Source: Siderastrea radians (lineage: Eukaryota; Cnidaria; Anthozoa; Scleractinia; Rhizangiidae). From it: 64,000 nucleotides of DNA. This document shows positions 46,475 to 58,590 of this stretch, one piece after another. Where the stretch lies: the NCBI GenBank assembly GCA_964017195.1, contig OZ024888.1:12161701-12225700 (forward strand). The letters run 5' to 3'. The translations under genes and the position numbers were made by a program. Every line of letters starts with the position of its first letter. The first letter of the stretch is position 1. Below the pieces are notes generated by a model. It was not told the DNA's origin. It searched no databases and saw only the letters and a program-made list of their open reading frames with translations.

Positions 46475-46921
46475 AACAAATCTTCTTATTCAGATAAAAT
46501 TAAGAATTAATGAAATGATTAAAGCTAGTATCAACGACCTGATGCCCGTATATTAAAACTTTTCAATGCAGTTCTAAACTCAGGTTCCATGCCTCGGACA
46601 TGGTGTGGTGGTCTCATAACACCAATTTATAAATCGGGTGGAAGAAGCGATCCGTCAAATTACCGTGGTATCTGCGTTTCGAGTTGTCTGGGAAAACTGT
46701 TTTGTTCTATTTTAAATCAAAGGCTACTCGAGTATGTCACCACCAATCATATACTACACAAGTCACAGATCGGCTTCATGCCTAACAATCGTACAGCAGA
46801 CCATGTTTTCACACTCCGAACTTTGATAGACAAGTACGTCCATAATCACAATAGCAAAATTTATGCTTGCTTTGTTGATTTTAGGAAAGCTTTCGACTCA
46901 GTCTGGCAATTAATGGGCTTT
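46475..46921 (+). pseudogene. LINE reverse transcriptase, fingers and motif A
   Basis: Contains W-x(3)-L-I-T-P-I-Y-K, D-P-S-N-Y-R-G-I, and motif A F-V-D-F-R-K-A-F-D-S-V with the first catalytic Asp. A frameshift follows at about 46910. Confidence 0.85.
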
Positions 46922-46924
46922 TAA

Positions 46925-47931
46925 ATAAGCTATTGCAAATTAATTTAGGAGGCTCCTTTTACAATTTAATTAAAAGCCTTTATTCTAAGTCTTCTTGTTC
47001 AATAAAAATTGATCAGTATCAAACACGACCCTTTCAATATACGAGAGGTGTACGACAAGGTTGTATTTTAAGTCCACTACTTTTCAACCTTTATATTAAC
47101 GATTTACCGTTCTCATTTGAAAATATTCTGTCTGATCCTTTTGTTCTACCAAACGGTACAAAATTAAACGCTCTTCTGCAAAATTGTCTTAACACATTAG
47201 CCACATACTGCAACACGTGGATGTCGAGCGTAAATCCCAAAAAAAACAAGATAATGGTTTTTCAAAAACGTGCAAAAAAATGTTCTGAACGAACATTTTA
47301 TATAGGAAATCAAGCAATTGATGTTGTACAAGATTATACCTATTTAGGAACCAAAATATCTTCTTCAGGAAATTTTAAAATCTCACTTGATCACCTAAAA
47401 GAGAAAGCACTTCATGCCCTTTTCAGTCGACGATACACAAATTTTAGTAAATTAAAACCGTCTCTTGCCTGTAAGACTTTTGATACAATGATATCTCCCA
47501 TTTTGCTCTATAATAGTGAAATTTGGGGTGGTTATGTTAAAGCTGATTTTAAGGCCTGGGATGGTTCACAAATTGAAAGAACACATCTACAGTTTTGTAA
47601 ACGTTATCTTGAAGTTAGTAATAAGGCTTCTAATGTTGCATGTAGAGCTGAACTTGGTCGATTTCCTCTACTTATTGACATTAATCAAAGAATCCTCAAC
47701 TACTTGTTATATCTCCAAAACAAGCAACCGGATTCTTTTGTTAGACAATCTTTTTTAATTTCATCAGAGCTTCACACCGCTGGTAAAAATAGTTTTTACC
47801 CTAATCTGATGAAAATATCCGAATATTTTAATTTTGGTAATTTTAGTCCTGATTTAGTAGACACCGCAAAAGTGACAATGTTTCTACAGTTGATGAAACA
47901 GAAATATATTTCTTATACTAGAATTTTATAG
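46925..47931 (+). pseudogene. LINE reverse transcriptase motif B to thumb, catalytic Y-A-D-D box deleted
   Basis: Motif B G-V-R-Q-G-C-I-L-S-P and the Y-I-N-D-L-P segment are present, then ...N-A-L-L runs straight into Q-N-C-L-N at about 47176-47182. The box that normally lies between (Y-A-D-D and about ten residues) is absent without loss of frame. Motif E-like Y-L-G-T-K-I follows. Confidence 0.82.
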
Positions 47932-48016
47932 ATCTTTTAAGAACGAATATGCCACTTCCAGTTATCTAGAGTTAACTAGGAGAGTTTCTGATAGGAGAAC
48001 ATTAACTAAATTACGT

Positions 48017-48322
48017 TATAGTAATCATAAACTAATGATCGAACTGGGCAGATATAACGATACGCCCAGAGACAATACGCTTTGCCCAGTCTGTGATTGT
48101 AATCAAACTGAAGATGAAATTCATTTTCTCTTTTATTGTTCCAAATACTCAACAACGAGAGATAACTTTTACAAGAAAAAACAACCTTTCATCCAAAATG
48201 TTAGCCGGCTACCAGTGTCTGATTTGATTTTAGAATTAATGAATTCTTCCAATTTTTTTGTGAACATGCAATTAATTAAATTTATCTCATCTTGTTTTGA
48301 TTCACGTAACAAAATACTATGA
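48017..48322 (+). pseudogene. LINE C-terminal Cys/His segment
   Basis: C-P-V-C-x(8)-E-x(2)-H-F-L-F-Y-C, a zinc-binding-type motif common after RT in APE-type LINEs. The stop at 48320 is followed by the 3' UTR and (TTG)n tail. Confidence 0.8.
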
Positions 48323-48445
48323 ATGTAACTAATTTTTATATATGTCCTTTTTTTTATTATTATTACTTAATAATTTGTACGCTTTTGCAATATTGTAGCA
48401 AATTTACAGTCATGCAAATAAAGCTTATTGTTGTTGTTGTTGTGG

Positions 48446-48590
48446 GATTGTTATTCAAGAGAGATAAAGAAAAGAATAGGAAACATAAGGTGACAAATTT
48501 TTACTGTTTAGAAAAGACAAAAAAAGACATTTTGATATTTAAGTTCACCGGGACGTAATACGAAGACGTAAATGACCGTGATAATAGAAG
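48446..48590 (+). repeat. Right direct repeat flanking the 10.6-kb composite
   Basis: Starts immediately after the LINE tail with GATTGTTATTCAAGAGAGAT and matches 37717-37857. Confidence 0.65.
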
Positions 48591-48924
48591 AGTAACCACA
48601 CAACACTAACCTCTATTAACTTTGGAATGTCAAAGAGATCGTTCCTATTATCAGGACGTGTTCACAAGAGTGTCACTTCAGGGTGCTCAGCGCAGCTTTA
48701 CCAGCACATAGTATGGCACAATGAGAGCACAAATTTAAAATAATCTATTTTCAGTTTTTAAAAGCGCACTTTGTTCTTACAGAAAAAATAAATGATTATG
48801 ACTTACACCGAAGAGCTGCGCTTAGCTGAATGTAAGTCTTTTTTGGTATCGATGTTGGATCAGGGGATAGCTGATTTTTACAGCCGTTGCACTTAAATTG
48901 ATGGTGTTTCGCATTCAAATAAGA

Positions 48925-49625
48925 GTTTTTGTAATGCTGTGCAAAGTGGCTCTAACTTTTGAGTCAGTGAATAATATTCCGAGGTGTCACCAATCAAGTG
49001 AAAGCTATAAACGGTATTTTCGTATGATACAAGATGGTTCTAACTTTTCAGCTTATGGATGAAATGCTACGTGTGGTCATTACTGAATGAAAGCTACTGA
49101 GCATTATTTCCCTCTGGTACTCTTTATCAATCTGTACAAGTTGGATCTAACTTTAGAGCCTAAAGATTAAAGTGTAACTGTTCATATGAAAGCTACTGAG
49201 CAGTGCGTTCCTGTGGTGCTGTTTATTATTCTGTACAATGTGGTTCTATTACTTTAAACTCTGTGGATAAAATCTTAAATGTAACCATTCAAATAAGAGT
49301 CTTAGGGAGTAATTTCCTGTGGTTTAATTTTGTTTTGCTGTTCAAAGTTGCTCTAACTTTTGAGCCTGTAGATGAAATCCTAAAGTGTAACCATTCATAT
49401 AAAAGCTACTGAGCCGTACTTTCTTGTGGTGCTGTTTATTATGCTGCACGAGGTGGTTCTAACTTTTGAGTCTGTTGGTGAAATCCTGAAGTGTGACCAT
49501 CCAAGTGATAGCCACTGAGCAGTACTTTCCTGTGATACTGTTCATTGCGTTGTACTTGGTGATTTAAACTTTTGAATCTGTGGATGAAATCCTAAAGTTT
49601 GTCCATTCAAATAAACAGTACGGTT
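48925..49625 (+). repeat. ~104-bp minisatellite, array 3
   Basis: About 6 to 7 units with the array core motifs (GCTCTAACTTTTGAG, AAAGCTACTGAGCAG). Confidence 0.85.
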
Positions 49626-49941
49626 CGGTGAATTGTTAGTTATTCACAGAAGTAAAGGTGAGTCCCGAGTTGCAGAATACTTTTTTGTCACCTGCTCAGA
49701 ATTCGTGAAAAAACTGTGAGCAGTACAAGGTTACCTAAAAAACCGAACAAAAAAGCATAAAAAGCGAAAACACGTGTAGTTAAGAAAACAAATCTAAATG
49801 GGTTGATTTTGGGCCGGGTATATTACCACATACTATATTTTTTCTTAAAACAAAGGAAATTCTGTGGAGTGAAGCAAGATTAAAAGAAGGTTTAAACTCG
49901 TTCCTATCTGCACTTTTGAAGGTCGGTTTGGTGGAAAAAGC

Positions 49942-50002
49942 ATTTCATTCATTCATTCATTCATTCATTCATTCATTCATTCATTCATTCATTCATTCAT
50001 TC
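49942..50002. repeat. (ATTC)n microsatellite
   Basis: About 15 units, immediately before TATCAGTCGGGTGTCCTTTA. Related ATTC/TTCG runs occur at the same module position near 54433. Confidence 0.95.
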
Positions 50003-50704
50003 TCTATCAGTCGGGTGTCCTTTACACACACTTTCCTGGTATTCAGGAATCCAGAGAAGCAAAAAAAAAAGAAAAGAAACAAGAAAACAAAAAGAAAGCA
50101 GCAAAGTTTTGATTTCCACCTAATTCTGATAATTTTATAATTAAATTTGTAAATTCTGCACTCTCTGATCGGGGAAGACAATCAAACCGCGGCCATCGCT
50201 GATTAGAGACCCTGGCAACACAGCCAATGAAATGCTTAATAACGACTTTATATCTTAGAGGACGTAAATATCTAAATTAAATGAAAAGCTGTTCTAGTGT
50301 TGAAAAGCAGCAATAAACAGAAGAGGAGTTGCAGCCACGCCTACGCAAGAGAACCAACATCGGCTGTTCATATTTAATTGAAAAAAAAAACCTCTTTTAA
50401 ATAAAACGTTTGCTTCTTCAAAAAATTAATTATAATTTCTGCTGGAGAGGTTAACTGCTAAGCATTTTAAACGACGAAAATTGGTGACAAGAATTAGCTT
50501 GTAGTTAGTTTCTATCAGGAGACAAAGGGCCGGTTATTTAAACGAAGTCTAACTTAGATCTGTAAATAATTAGCGCGTTTCCTATTGAAGCGCACAGTTG
50601 CTTTTCATCTTAACACCAAAAGAGCAAGCCTACTTCATACCTTTTGAAGTCGGGAAAGAAAAACGAACACTCTTATTGAGTTTCTTTTCAATTAATATGT
50701 GGTT
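50003..50704. repeat. Module segment between arrays 3 and 4
   Basis: Contains AGTCGGGTGTCCTTTAC, TGTAAATTCTGCACTCTCTG, ACCAAACCGCGGCCAT and ATCAGGAGACAAAGGG in the order seen around 34230-35530 and 54580-55750. Confidence 0.6.
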
Positions 50705-51450
50705 CTCTTTGTTATCCTGTGCAAGGTGGTTCTAACTCTTAAATCTGTGAACGAGGTGTGACCATTTAAATGAAAGATATGCTGAGCAGCACGTTTCTGT
50801 TTTACTGTTTATTATGCCTTACAAGTTAGCTCTAACCTTTTTGATTACTAACATTCTGAGGTGTCGCCAATCAAGTAAAAGCTATTGAGCAGAGCTTTTC
50901 ATGATTCTGTTTGTTATGCGTACAAGGTGGTTTTAACTTTTCAAATTATGGATGAAATCCTAAAGTATAGTCATTAAAATAAAAGCTACTGAGAATAACT
51001 TCCCTGTGGTACTGTTTATTAAGCTGTACAAGTTGTATCTAATTTTTAAGCCTGAAGATGAAAATTTGGTCATTCAAATGAAAGCTATATTGAGCAGTAC
51101 ATTCCTTTGGTGCTGTTTATTATGCTGTACAAGGTGGTTCTAACTTTTGAGTTTGTGGATGAAATCCTAACGTGTGATCATTCAAATGAAAGCTACTGAG
51201 CAGTACTTTCCTGTGGTGCTGTTTATAAAGCTGTACAAGTTGGATCGAACTTTTAAGACTATGGATTGAAATTCTATGTGTGACCATTCACATAAACGAT
51301 ACTGAGCATAGTGTTACTTTTCTGTGGTACTGTTTGTTAAGTTGTGCTGTACAAGGTGGCTCTGACTTTTAAATCTGGGATGAAATCCTCATGTGTGGCC
51401 AAAGCTATACTCAGCAATACTTTCTTGTTGTAATGTTTACTGTGTTTAAC
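50705..51450 (+). repeat. ~104-bp minisatellite, array 4
   Basis: About 7 units. Same cores as the other arrays. Confidence 0.85.
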
Positions 51451-52057
51451 AAAAGCACGCGATATTGTTTCTTTCTCTGTACATTGCAAAAGAACATCTA
51501 AAAAGGTATTTACTTGTTTCAAACTTCAATGCTTTTGCGGATTCAAGGAAAAATAAGTAACAGATGCAAAAAATGGCAATAGTTAACTATCCTTTGACTT
51601 TTCCCTAGTGAGGGCCTGAGCCATGGCGGAGTTTTATCATTAGAGAGAGTCTTGTGCAGTATGAAGGCTGAAACTATAGTGTCGGGTGCAGTGATTTCAA
51701 TGATTAGTTTAAACTACTCTGTCGCCTGTCCTGTGATTCTCTCAATCTGTATCAGTCGGGTGTCCTTTACAAGGCCACTTTCCTGGTATTCAAGAACCCA
51801 GAGAAGAAAACAACAAAGCAAACAAAAACAAAAGCTACCGCCGGCAGAAGAACAGTTCCTATACCACATTCTTAAAGTCGGTTTAGCGTCATCTGTTGGA
51901 CTCTCGGAATACTTAACAATTATTCACTGAAGTGGAGGTCAATGGTTAACAATTATCCTGCAAAAACGCTCGAATAATCACTGATACTTAAGCAGCCGTG
52001 AGGCTGTAGGACAATGTGCTAAATCAGGGGATATTCCGCAAGATAAGAAGGATACTC
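51451..52057. repeat. Module segment after array 4
   Basis: Repeats the 36600-37100 layout: GTCGGGTGTCCTTTAC, AAACAACAAAGCAAAC, TTCTTAAAGTCGGTTT, and ATATTCCGCAAGAT at the end. Confidence 0.55.
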
Positions 52058-52106
52058 TGATGATGATGAGGATGATGACGATGATGATGATGATGATGAT
52101 GATGAC

Positions 52107-52150
<44 letters not shown>

Positions 52151-52153
52151 CGA
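52058..52153. repeat. (ATG)n microsatellite
   Basis: Roughly 31 imperfect TGA/ATG units with a few ACG variants. The hydrophobic open frame on the minus strand is a by-product. Confidence 0.95.
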
Positions 52154-54432
52154 CTTGTTTTATTATTCTACAAACTGTCACCAGAACTAGCGAACGTTTT
52201 CAGAACTAGCAAAGCCCCAGTACCATGCATGCTTAACATGTTAAACTAACACACGTATAACAGCAATCACAACAAATAAACACTGAAGAAAAATTTCAAA
52301 AGTTGGAAGTTTCCTTCAGTTCACCCAAGGCAAACTCCTTTACAAACTTAATTTAAGTTTTTGAGCAAGTATAAAAAGAATGGGTTAAGTTATTTTTGCT
52401 TTTGATAAATGGACAAAACTTCGCGCGAGGTGATGGTTGCTTCAGTTGGAGGTGAATAGGTAGAATTATCCCGGATCTTGGCAGCCAATAAGGGCGCTCA
52501 AAAAACTCCACTCACTTGCGTGGTATACACTAAAAATATTTATTACGATGCCTTCCTACTTGAGATATCTTGACGAACATTTGTGGGCAGCATTCTACCT
52601 GGAAAATATCCAGAGGAAAATAACAGGGATGCGAATCAGTCTAGTCATGTACGATGGATTTTTTTGGCTCGGGCCTGCATAACCGAGATCCCATGCCGTA
52701 TATAGCAGAGGTGCTTTTCATTTTAGTTTTCCACTATTCCTTTCTTGGATAAACAGGGAGCAAATGCTTAATTCTCTTTAAAACCCATAGCCTCTTCGCA
52801 ACTTTTCTTTAGAAATAAGTAGTTTTTTCACAAGTCGAATAAACTTGAATATCTTCAGATTCACAAGTGACGCACTATTAACATACTCTTCTTCATTTGC
52901 TTGTAGACTTTACTGGGAGTGTCCGATCTTTTCCGAGTTTTCAGCAGTGTTTTAGGTGGTATCAAGCTGTCAAAATATATTTGCTATCCCAGCATTACGT
53001 TAGAGTTCTTGCAACAGCTGAGACAATTACACAAACATATAATGTTTCCAAGCCAAAATTTAATTATCAACTGTGGAGAAATTTCTACCCAGCCGAATTT
53101 GTAGAAACTTGCTCACAGCAAACCTTACAAACGTTAAAGCCCGTGGATAAATTAAGACTCGTTAGTTTAAATGAAAGCAACTGAACAGGACGTGACATTT
53201 TTTTCTTCGTCCGTTGCGAAAGAACATCTAAAAGATTACTCACTTGTTTCAAGCTTTAGTGCTTTTGCGATTAAAAGGAACAAATAAGTAACGGATGCAA
53301 ATAAATCGGGACAAAGTTAGTACTGCCCTTTTATTTTCCCTACCAACCTTAGGTAAGGTTGTATCATTAGGGAGACTCCTGCGTAATTAGAAGACTTAAT
53401 CTATAGAGTCGAGTGTTGTAATTTCAACGGCAAGTCTGTATTACTTTGTCTCTCATTCCGGCTGTAATTCTCTCGCTCTTCATCAGTCGGGTGTCCTTTT
53501 GCATGCCACTATTCTGGTATTTAAGATCCCAGAGAAGAAAACAAACAAACAAAAACAGAAACCACCGCTGGCAGTTTCTACACTACATTTTTAAACTCAT
53601 TTTTGCGTTATCATTTAGAATAGTTAACAATTATTCATCGAAGTAGAGGTGATACCCGAGCAACACAGGGATTTTTTTTTTCGCGGCTCAGAATTCGCAG
53701 AAATGGTGTTTACTTGACATGTTAACTGAATTTTCACGGGTGAGATTTTCATGATGTTCCTTAAGACACGTGTTAAAACTCAGGGCAGTACAAGGCTCCC
53801 TAAATATATATATATATATAAAAGCAAAAACACGTGCAGTTTCGAAAACAAATCTAAAAAAAGACGGGTTTTAATGGGGTGATTTGGGAGTATATTACAG
53901 ATCTATATTTTTGTCATTTCAGGCAAAGGAGTCGGGTTCAAAAATCGCAATCCTGTAACAAAGCGAACTGAAAGAACGGAATTAAAACTAGAGCAAAAAA
54001 GGCAGGTAAGGTCAAAGTCAAAGAGATTCAACATCATTCAACATTGCTGAATACAACCAAGATTGTGGAAGAGGAGGCCAAACGGATTTCATACTGTGTT
54101 CTGCAACTGAGAGGAAAAACCTTGAATCAACATCATTCAACAGGGTGTTCAATGCGTTTAAACATGTTGAGTTCTGCAACGTTCAATGGTGTTGAATGGA
54201 ACCTCGTTGAACCCGTTCCTCTTTGGCCTAATGCCTTAAACATCTGTAAAGAAAACGCTTATGCTCCCCAAAAATTACTTTTAAGAATGAAACAATTAAC
54301 AGAGATCATCCTAATGATACGATACTATAATTTTTTTAAAAAGGAAATACTGTGGAGAGAAGCAAGATTAAAAGAAGGTTTAAACTCGTTCTTACCAGCA
54401 CTTTTGACGGTCAGTTTGGTGGAAACAGCCTT
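52154..54432. other. Module-derived DNA, no gene found
   Basis: Includes GATAAATGGACAAAAC...GGAGGTGAATAG (also near 33960 and 56850), a fragment of the minisatellite near 53140-53190, another AGTCGGGTGTCCTTTT at 53487, and an ATTCAACATCATTCAAC-type short repeat cluster at 54030-54220. The open frames at 52897-53184 and 54044-54586 lack recognisable domains. Confidence 0.4.
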
Positions 54433-54574
54433 TCATTCGTTCGTTGGTTCGTTCGTTCGTTCGTTCGTCCGTTCGTTCGTTCGTTCGTTCATTCGTTCAA
54501 TCATTCATTCATGCATTCATTCATTCATTCATTCATTCATTCATTCATTTATTCATTCATTCATTCATTTATTC
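54433..54574. repeat. (TTCG)n/(ATTC)n compound microsatellite
   Basis: TTCG units change to ATTC units part way along. It occupies the same module position as 49942-50002. Confidence 0.95.
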
Positions 54575-55899
54575 CTTCTCTATTAGTCGGGTGTCCTTTT
54601 CAAGGCCACTTTCCTGGTATTAAAGAATCCAGAGAAGAAAACAAACAAGCAAACAAAAACAATTGAATTGTGGTAATTTTATGATTAAAATTGTAAATTC
54701 TGCACTCTCTGATGAAGATAACCAAACCGCGGCCATCGTGGATTACATTAGAGATCCTGGTAACAGCGCCACTTAAATGTTTAAGACGAATTCCGCTCAA
54801 CGTTCGAGCAATAAGTGTAAAAAATATTTACCAAAAAACTACTCATAGCACGGTCACATTTTAAATGCTATTTGAAACATCTCACTCTAGTTCACTTGCC
54901 CAAGTGACCCCGCGATGAAATTCTCAAGCATTCTCAAGAAAATTAATTTCAAATCTCGTAAAAGTATGCTAAAAACGGGCGCCATTTTGTTTTGAACTGA
55001 CATGAAGCGTCTTTTTAATTGAAATATGGATAACTTCAAATCCAATTTTCTCTCGCGGGGTCAGCTTGGGAGCAAAAGTAACGATAAGTTCTTCTTATCT
55101 GTTCTCAAAATGTGAAAGTGCTGCAAGTATTTTTGTGGTAACTTAATTTTTGCACTTACTGCTCGAACGTTGAGCGGAAATCGTCTTAATATCAACCTTA
55201 TATTGTAGAGGGCAGAAATATCTAAATTAAATGAAAAGCTTTCTAAAATGTTAGAAACAGGAATAACCCAGAAGAGGAGTTGCAACCAGGCCCACACAAG
55301 AGAACCAACATCGGCTGCTCATTCATTCATTCATTCATTCATTCATTCAGTTATTCATTTATTTATTTGTTTATTTATTTATTTATACATTCACTTTTTT
55401 ATATAAAACTGTTGCTTCCTCGGAACATTTGGTTTTAGTATAATTTCAAAGCAATATTCACCGCGCTACCCGGTGAATATAACATTTCAAGGCGCGGCTG
55501 CTATGCTAAGTTACTTTTTTCGTGTGTTGTTTGTCAACTTTTAGCTGGTTTTTGTTAACTTTATGATGTCCACCTCTCAAAATTATACTAAAACAAGAGA
55601 ACCAACCTCAAGCTCAGGAAATATTCACCAATATTTACTTCGCCTTCGGCGAATAACTGTTAAATAATTACTCCTGGAAAATTTTACTTCTAAGCGTTAA
55701 AAAACTGAACATTTGCAACAAGAAGTAGCTTCAGGTTGGTATATAGCAGGAGACAAAGGGTTGAATCTGTAAAATTTTCATCAGACTTATCACCTTTCCT
55801 ATTGAATTGCGCAGTTGCGCAGTTGCTTTCCATTGTTCCTAACCTCATGCCTTTCACTGTCGAACTTGAAAAACAAAACATATTAACTTTCTTTTTGTT
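54575..55899. repeat. Module segment before array 5
   Basis: AGTCGGGTGTCCTTTTC, TGTAAATTCTGCACTCTCTG, CCGCGGCCATCGTGGATTAC, an (ATTC)n run at 55318-55349 and GGAGACAAAGGGTTGAATCT. An unrelated stretch at 54790-55190 is bounded by inverted TTCGCTCAACGTTCGAGC-like text (ATTCCGCTCAACGTTC / GAACGTTGAGCGGAA), so it is probably a ~400-bp foldback insertion. Confidence 0.55.
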
Positions 55900-56830
55900 A
55901 CGATGTACGAGGCGGCTCTATAACGCTTAAGTCTGTAAATGAAATTCTGAAGCAATTTATATGAAAGCTACTGAACAGTAGTTTGGTGTTTTACTTTTTA
56001 CTGTACCGTACAAGTTGGCTCTAAGTTTTAATTCTGTGGATAAAATCCTAATTGTGACCATTCAAATAACAGTTATAAACAAGACTTTCCTGTGGTTATT
56101 TTTTGTTATGCTGGACTTTTGCGTCTGTGGATAAAATTCCGAGGTGTCACCAATCAGGTGAAAGCTATTGGGCAGTACATGCACTTTCCTCGTGTTTCCT
56201 ATGTTACTATTTGTTATGATATGCTGTACAAGGTGGTTCTAACTTTTCAGATTATGGATGAAATCCTTAGTGCAGTCATTAAGAGGACTGTTGAGCATTA
56301 CTTACCTGTGGTTCTGTCAACTAAGCTGTACAAGTTGGACTAAACTTAAGTTCGTGTGGCCATTTAAATGACAGATGGTAAAAACTGCTGAGTTTTGAGT
56401 CTGCGAACGAAATCCTAAAGTGTGACTATTCAAATGAAGGCTACTGAGCAGTACTTTCCTGTGGTGTTGTTCACCACTGCTGTGCAAGGTGGCTCTGACG
56501 TTTGAGTCTGCTGTTGAAATCCTAAAGTGTGATTATTAAAAAAAAAAGCTACTGAGCAGTACTTTACTGTGGTGCTGTTTATTATGCTGTACAAGGTGGT
56601 TCTAGCTTTTGGGTCTGTGGATGAAATCCTAGCGTGTGACCATTCAAATGAAAGCTACTGAGCAGTACTTTCCTGTGGTGCTGTTCATTAACTTTTAAGT
56701 CTAAGGATTGAAATTAAAAGTGTGACCATTTACACACAAGATACTACAAGTTGCTGAGCAGTACTTTCTTGTGGTGCTGCTTGTTGTGATGTACAAGGTG
56801 GTTCTAGCTTTTGTCTCTCTGTGGATAAAT
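55900..56830 (+). repeat. ~104-bp minisatellite, array 5
   Basis: About 8 to 9 units, some partly deleted. Confidence 0.85.
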
Positions 56831-57490
56831 TCTTAAAGTTTTGGGTGTTCAATGGACAAAAGCTCGAGCGAGGTGACCACTGCTTTGCCAGGAGGTGAAT
56901 ATCCAATGCTTTCCCTGCAGAACCAAAGACCTACGCCATAACGGACAGTCCTGTGTTAAGACGCCAAATATAAAGTCGGCTCAGGTGTTGTCCCGATTAC
57001 AGGTTTTACGCTTTTATCCTCAGATATACCTTTTGTACATTTAATGTAAGTTTGCGAATTTATAAAATATAGATTCCTGTGTCCTTTTTGTGGTATTTCA
57101 GTATTTTGAGCTCCGAGTTGCGGAATGCTTTTTTTCGCTGGCTCAGAAGTCAACTGAATTTTGATTTGTCAAATTTTCATGATATTCGTTAAGACAAGTG
57201 CAAAAACTGAGAACAGTACAAGATTCCATTAGACAAAAAATAGGGCCCCAAACGGATCCAAATTGTTATGCTGGTATAGCTGGTTACAAACTGTTTCTGC
57301 TTGGCGGAAGAATACTAGAAGGAATCATTCTTATGTCTACTTTTGAAGAATTAGTTTAAATTGAAATTTTGTTTGGTAATTTTAGAGAATGAAGTATTTC
57401 CCAATAAACTTTTTTTTTTCCAACACGTCTGTTTCTTGCGGTTTTTGATGTAGTCAAGTCGTGAAAGGCGTAAAAAAAATGGACAACATT
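56831..57490. other. Unassigned module-edge DNA
   Basis: Begins with AATGGACAAAAGCTCGAGCG, the same element as 33960 and 52410; the rest is AT-rich with no gene. Confidence 0.35.
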
Positions 57491-57494
57491 TGTG

Positions 57495-57572
57495 TTCCCC
57501 CCTCTAAGAATCGAACCCAGACCACCTGCTTCGCAGGTATGCGCTATGTCCGTTACGCCAAAGTAATCACGA
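57495..57572 (-). tRNA. tRNA-like sequence, probably a pseudogene or SINE head
   Basis: The minus strand has an A-box-like TTGGCGTAACGG, a 5-bp anticodon stem TACCT/AGGTG with 7-nt loop GCGAAGC (GAA in the anticodon position), and a B box GGTTCGATTC in a pairable T arm. The acceptor ends do not pair, and position 33 is C instead of the near-invariant T, so a working tRNA-Phe is unlikely. No CCA-proximal signal or T-run was recognised. Confidence 0.5.
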
Positions 57573-58590
57573 CTGCAAATTACGTGTTAATTTTAATTTA
57601 GTACAGTAACTGATCTCTTTTCACTTCAGACGTCATGGCAGTCCGTTTTGTCGATCGCTGCTCGATCGAGATAAACACGGGTGTTTTTCCTAGAAAAAGT
57701 TTTTCACACTGAAGGAAAAACCATAGTTGTGGATAGAAAAAAACCGGAGCCACCCGCTCTGCTAGGTTTGCCGTCCGGATCGCCACCGAATGTTGCAAAC
57801 TCAAGCAACATAAGCTTGGACGCCGTGCGAGTTCGCTGGAGTCGATCAGACCTCGACTATGTCAATTCTTCGAACTGATTGGTCCCGATTTTTCTTTTGT
57901 TAGAGGTATTGTTGACATCATGGTTGACAACTTTTCGGCTTACATAGTGTTTCTGCTGCGCAGTAGAATACAAAAAAAACATGTAAAGAAAGTAAAACAG
58001 GTCTAAATTGGTCATTTTTTGGGATATTACCATCTCACATTTTTATAATGGCAGCCAAGGGAGTGTGCGTTGATTGTTCGAGTTCCTGTAACAATTTGCA
58101 AAAAATAACGAAATTAAAACCTACCCGAAAAGGTATTAGGGTGAGGCCTCGCCCAAACGAATTCAATATTTTCAACATTCTTCAAATTTGCTGCTCGATG
58201 TTCAGCGAGGTCTCACACTTGAGAACGAATGAATCAACCTCGTTCAACGGTGTGGCCAAATGCATTTGACAATTTGAATTTTAGAATGTATGTTGGGCGG
58301 TGTTAGGTTGATATGTTAAGGCCCGTTTGTCTAAAGCCTTATGCTTTGAACATCTGAAAAGAAAACAATTATATATCCGACCGAAGTAGAAAAGAAATGT
58401 CTTAACGTTTTGCTTTATTCTGGACCCAGTCCAGAAGAAGAACTGTTCAGGCAGTTCTTCTTCTTTCCCAGAAACAGACTTACTGAAAAAATAGCAGTGA
58501 AAAGGTAAATCACACACGAACTCCACACAAAGGGATCGTATGCTTAATTAGTGGTTTACCTTTCATACGTGGAAAAAGGAGGACTGCAGA
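57573..58590. other. Unassigned intergenic DNA
   Basis: ATGGCAGCCAAGGGAGTGTG at 58048 recurs with few changes at 62036, marking a dispersed repeat. A hairpin AGAAGAAGAACTG/CAGTTCTTCTTCT lies near 58432-58466. Open frames show no domains. Confidence 0.4.

Larger units (their letters stand above)
41816..48445 (+). mobile_element. Dead LINE (non-LTR retrotransposon), interrupted by a foldback
   Basis: Order: APE-type endonuclease (split at 42116/45281), linker, reverse transcriptase, C-terminal Cys/His segment, AATAAA-like signal and (TTG)n tail at 48427-48444. Non-LTR elements copy themselves by target-primed reverse transcription. This copy has frameshifts near 45575, 45820, 46470 and 46910 plus an RT deletion, so it is inactive. 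RT and endonuclease style place it in the broad Jockey/CR1/I-like APE group; the exact clade is not decided. Confidence 0.88.

Noticed and set aside
51978..52181. Ile-rich minus-strand frame resembling a membrane segment
   Set aside because: Translation of the (ATG)n microsatellite.
57495..57572. A functional tRNA-Phe gene
   Set aside because: Acceptor ends do not pair and position 33 is not T; kept only as a tRNA-like relic.
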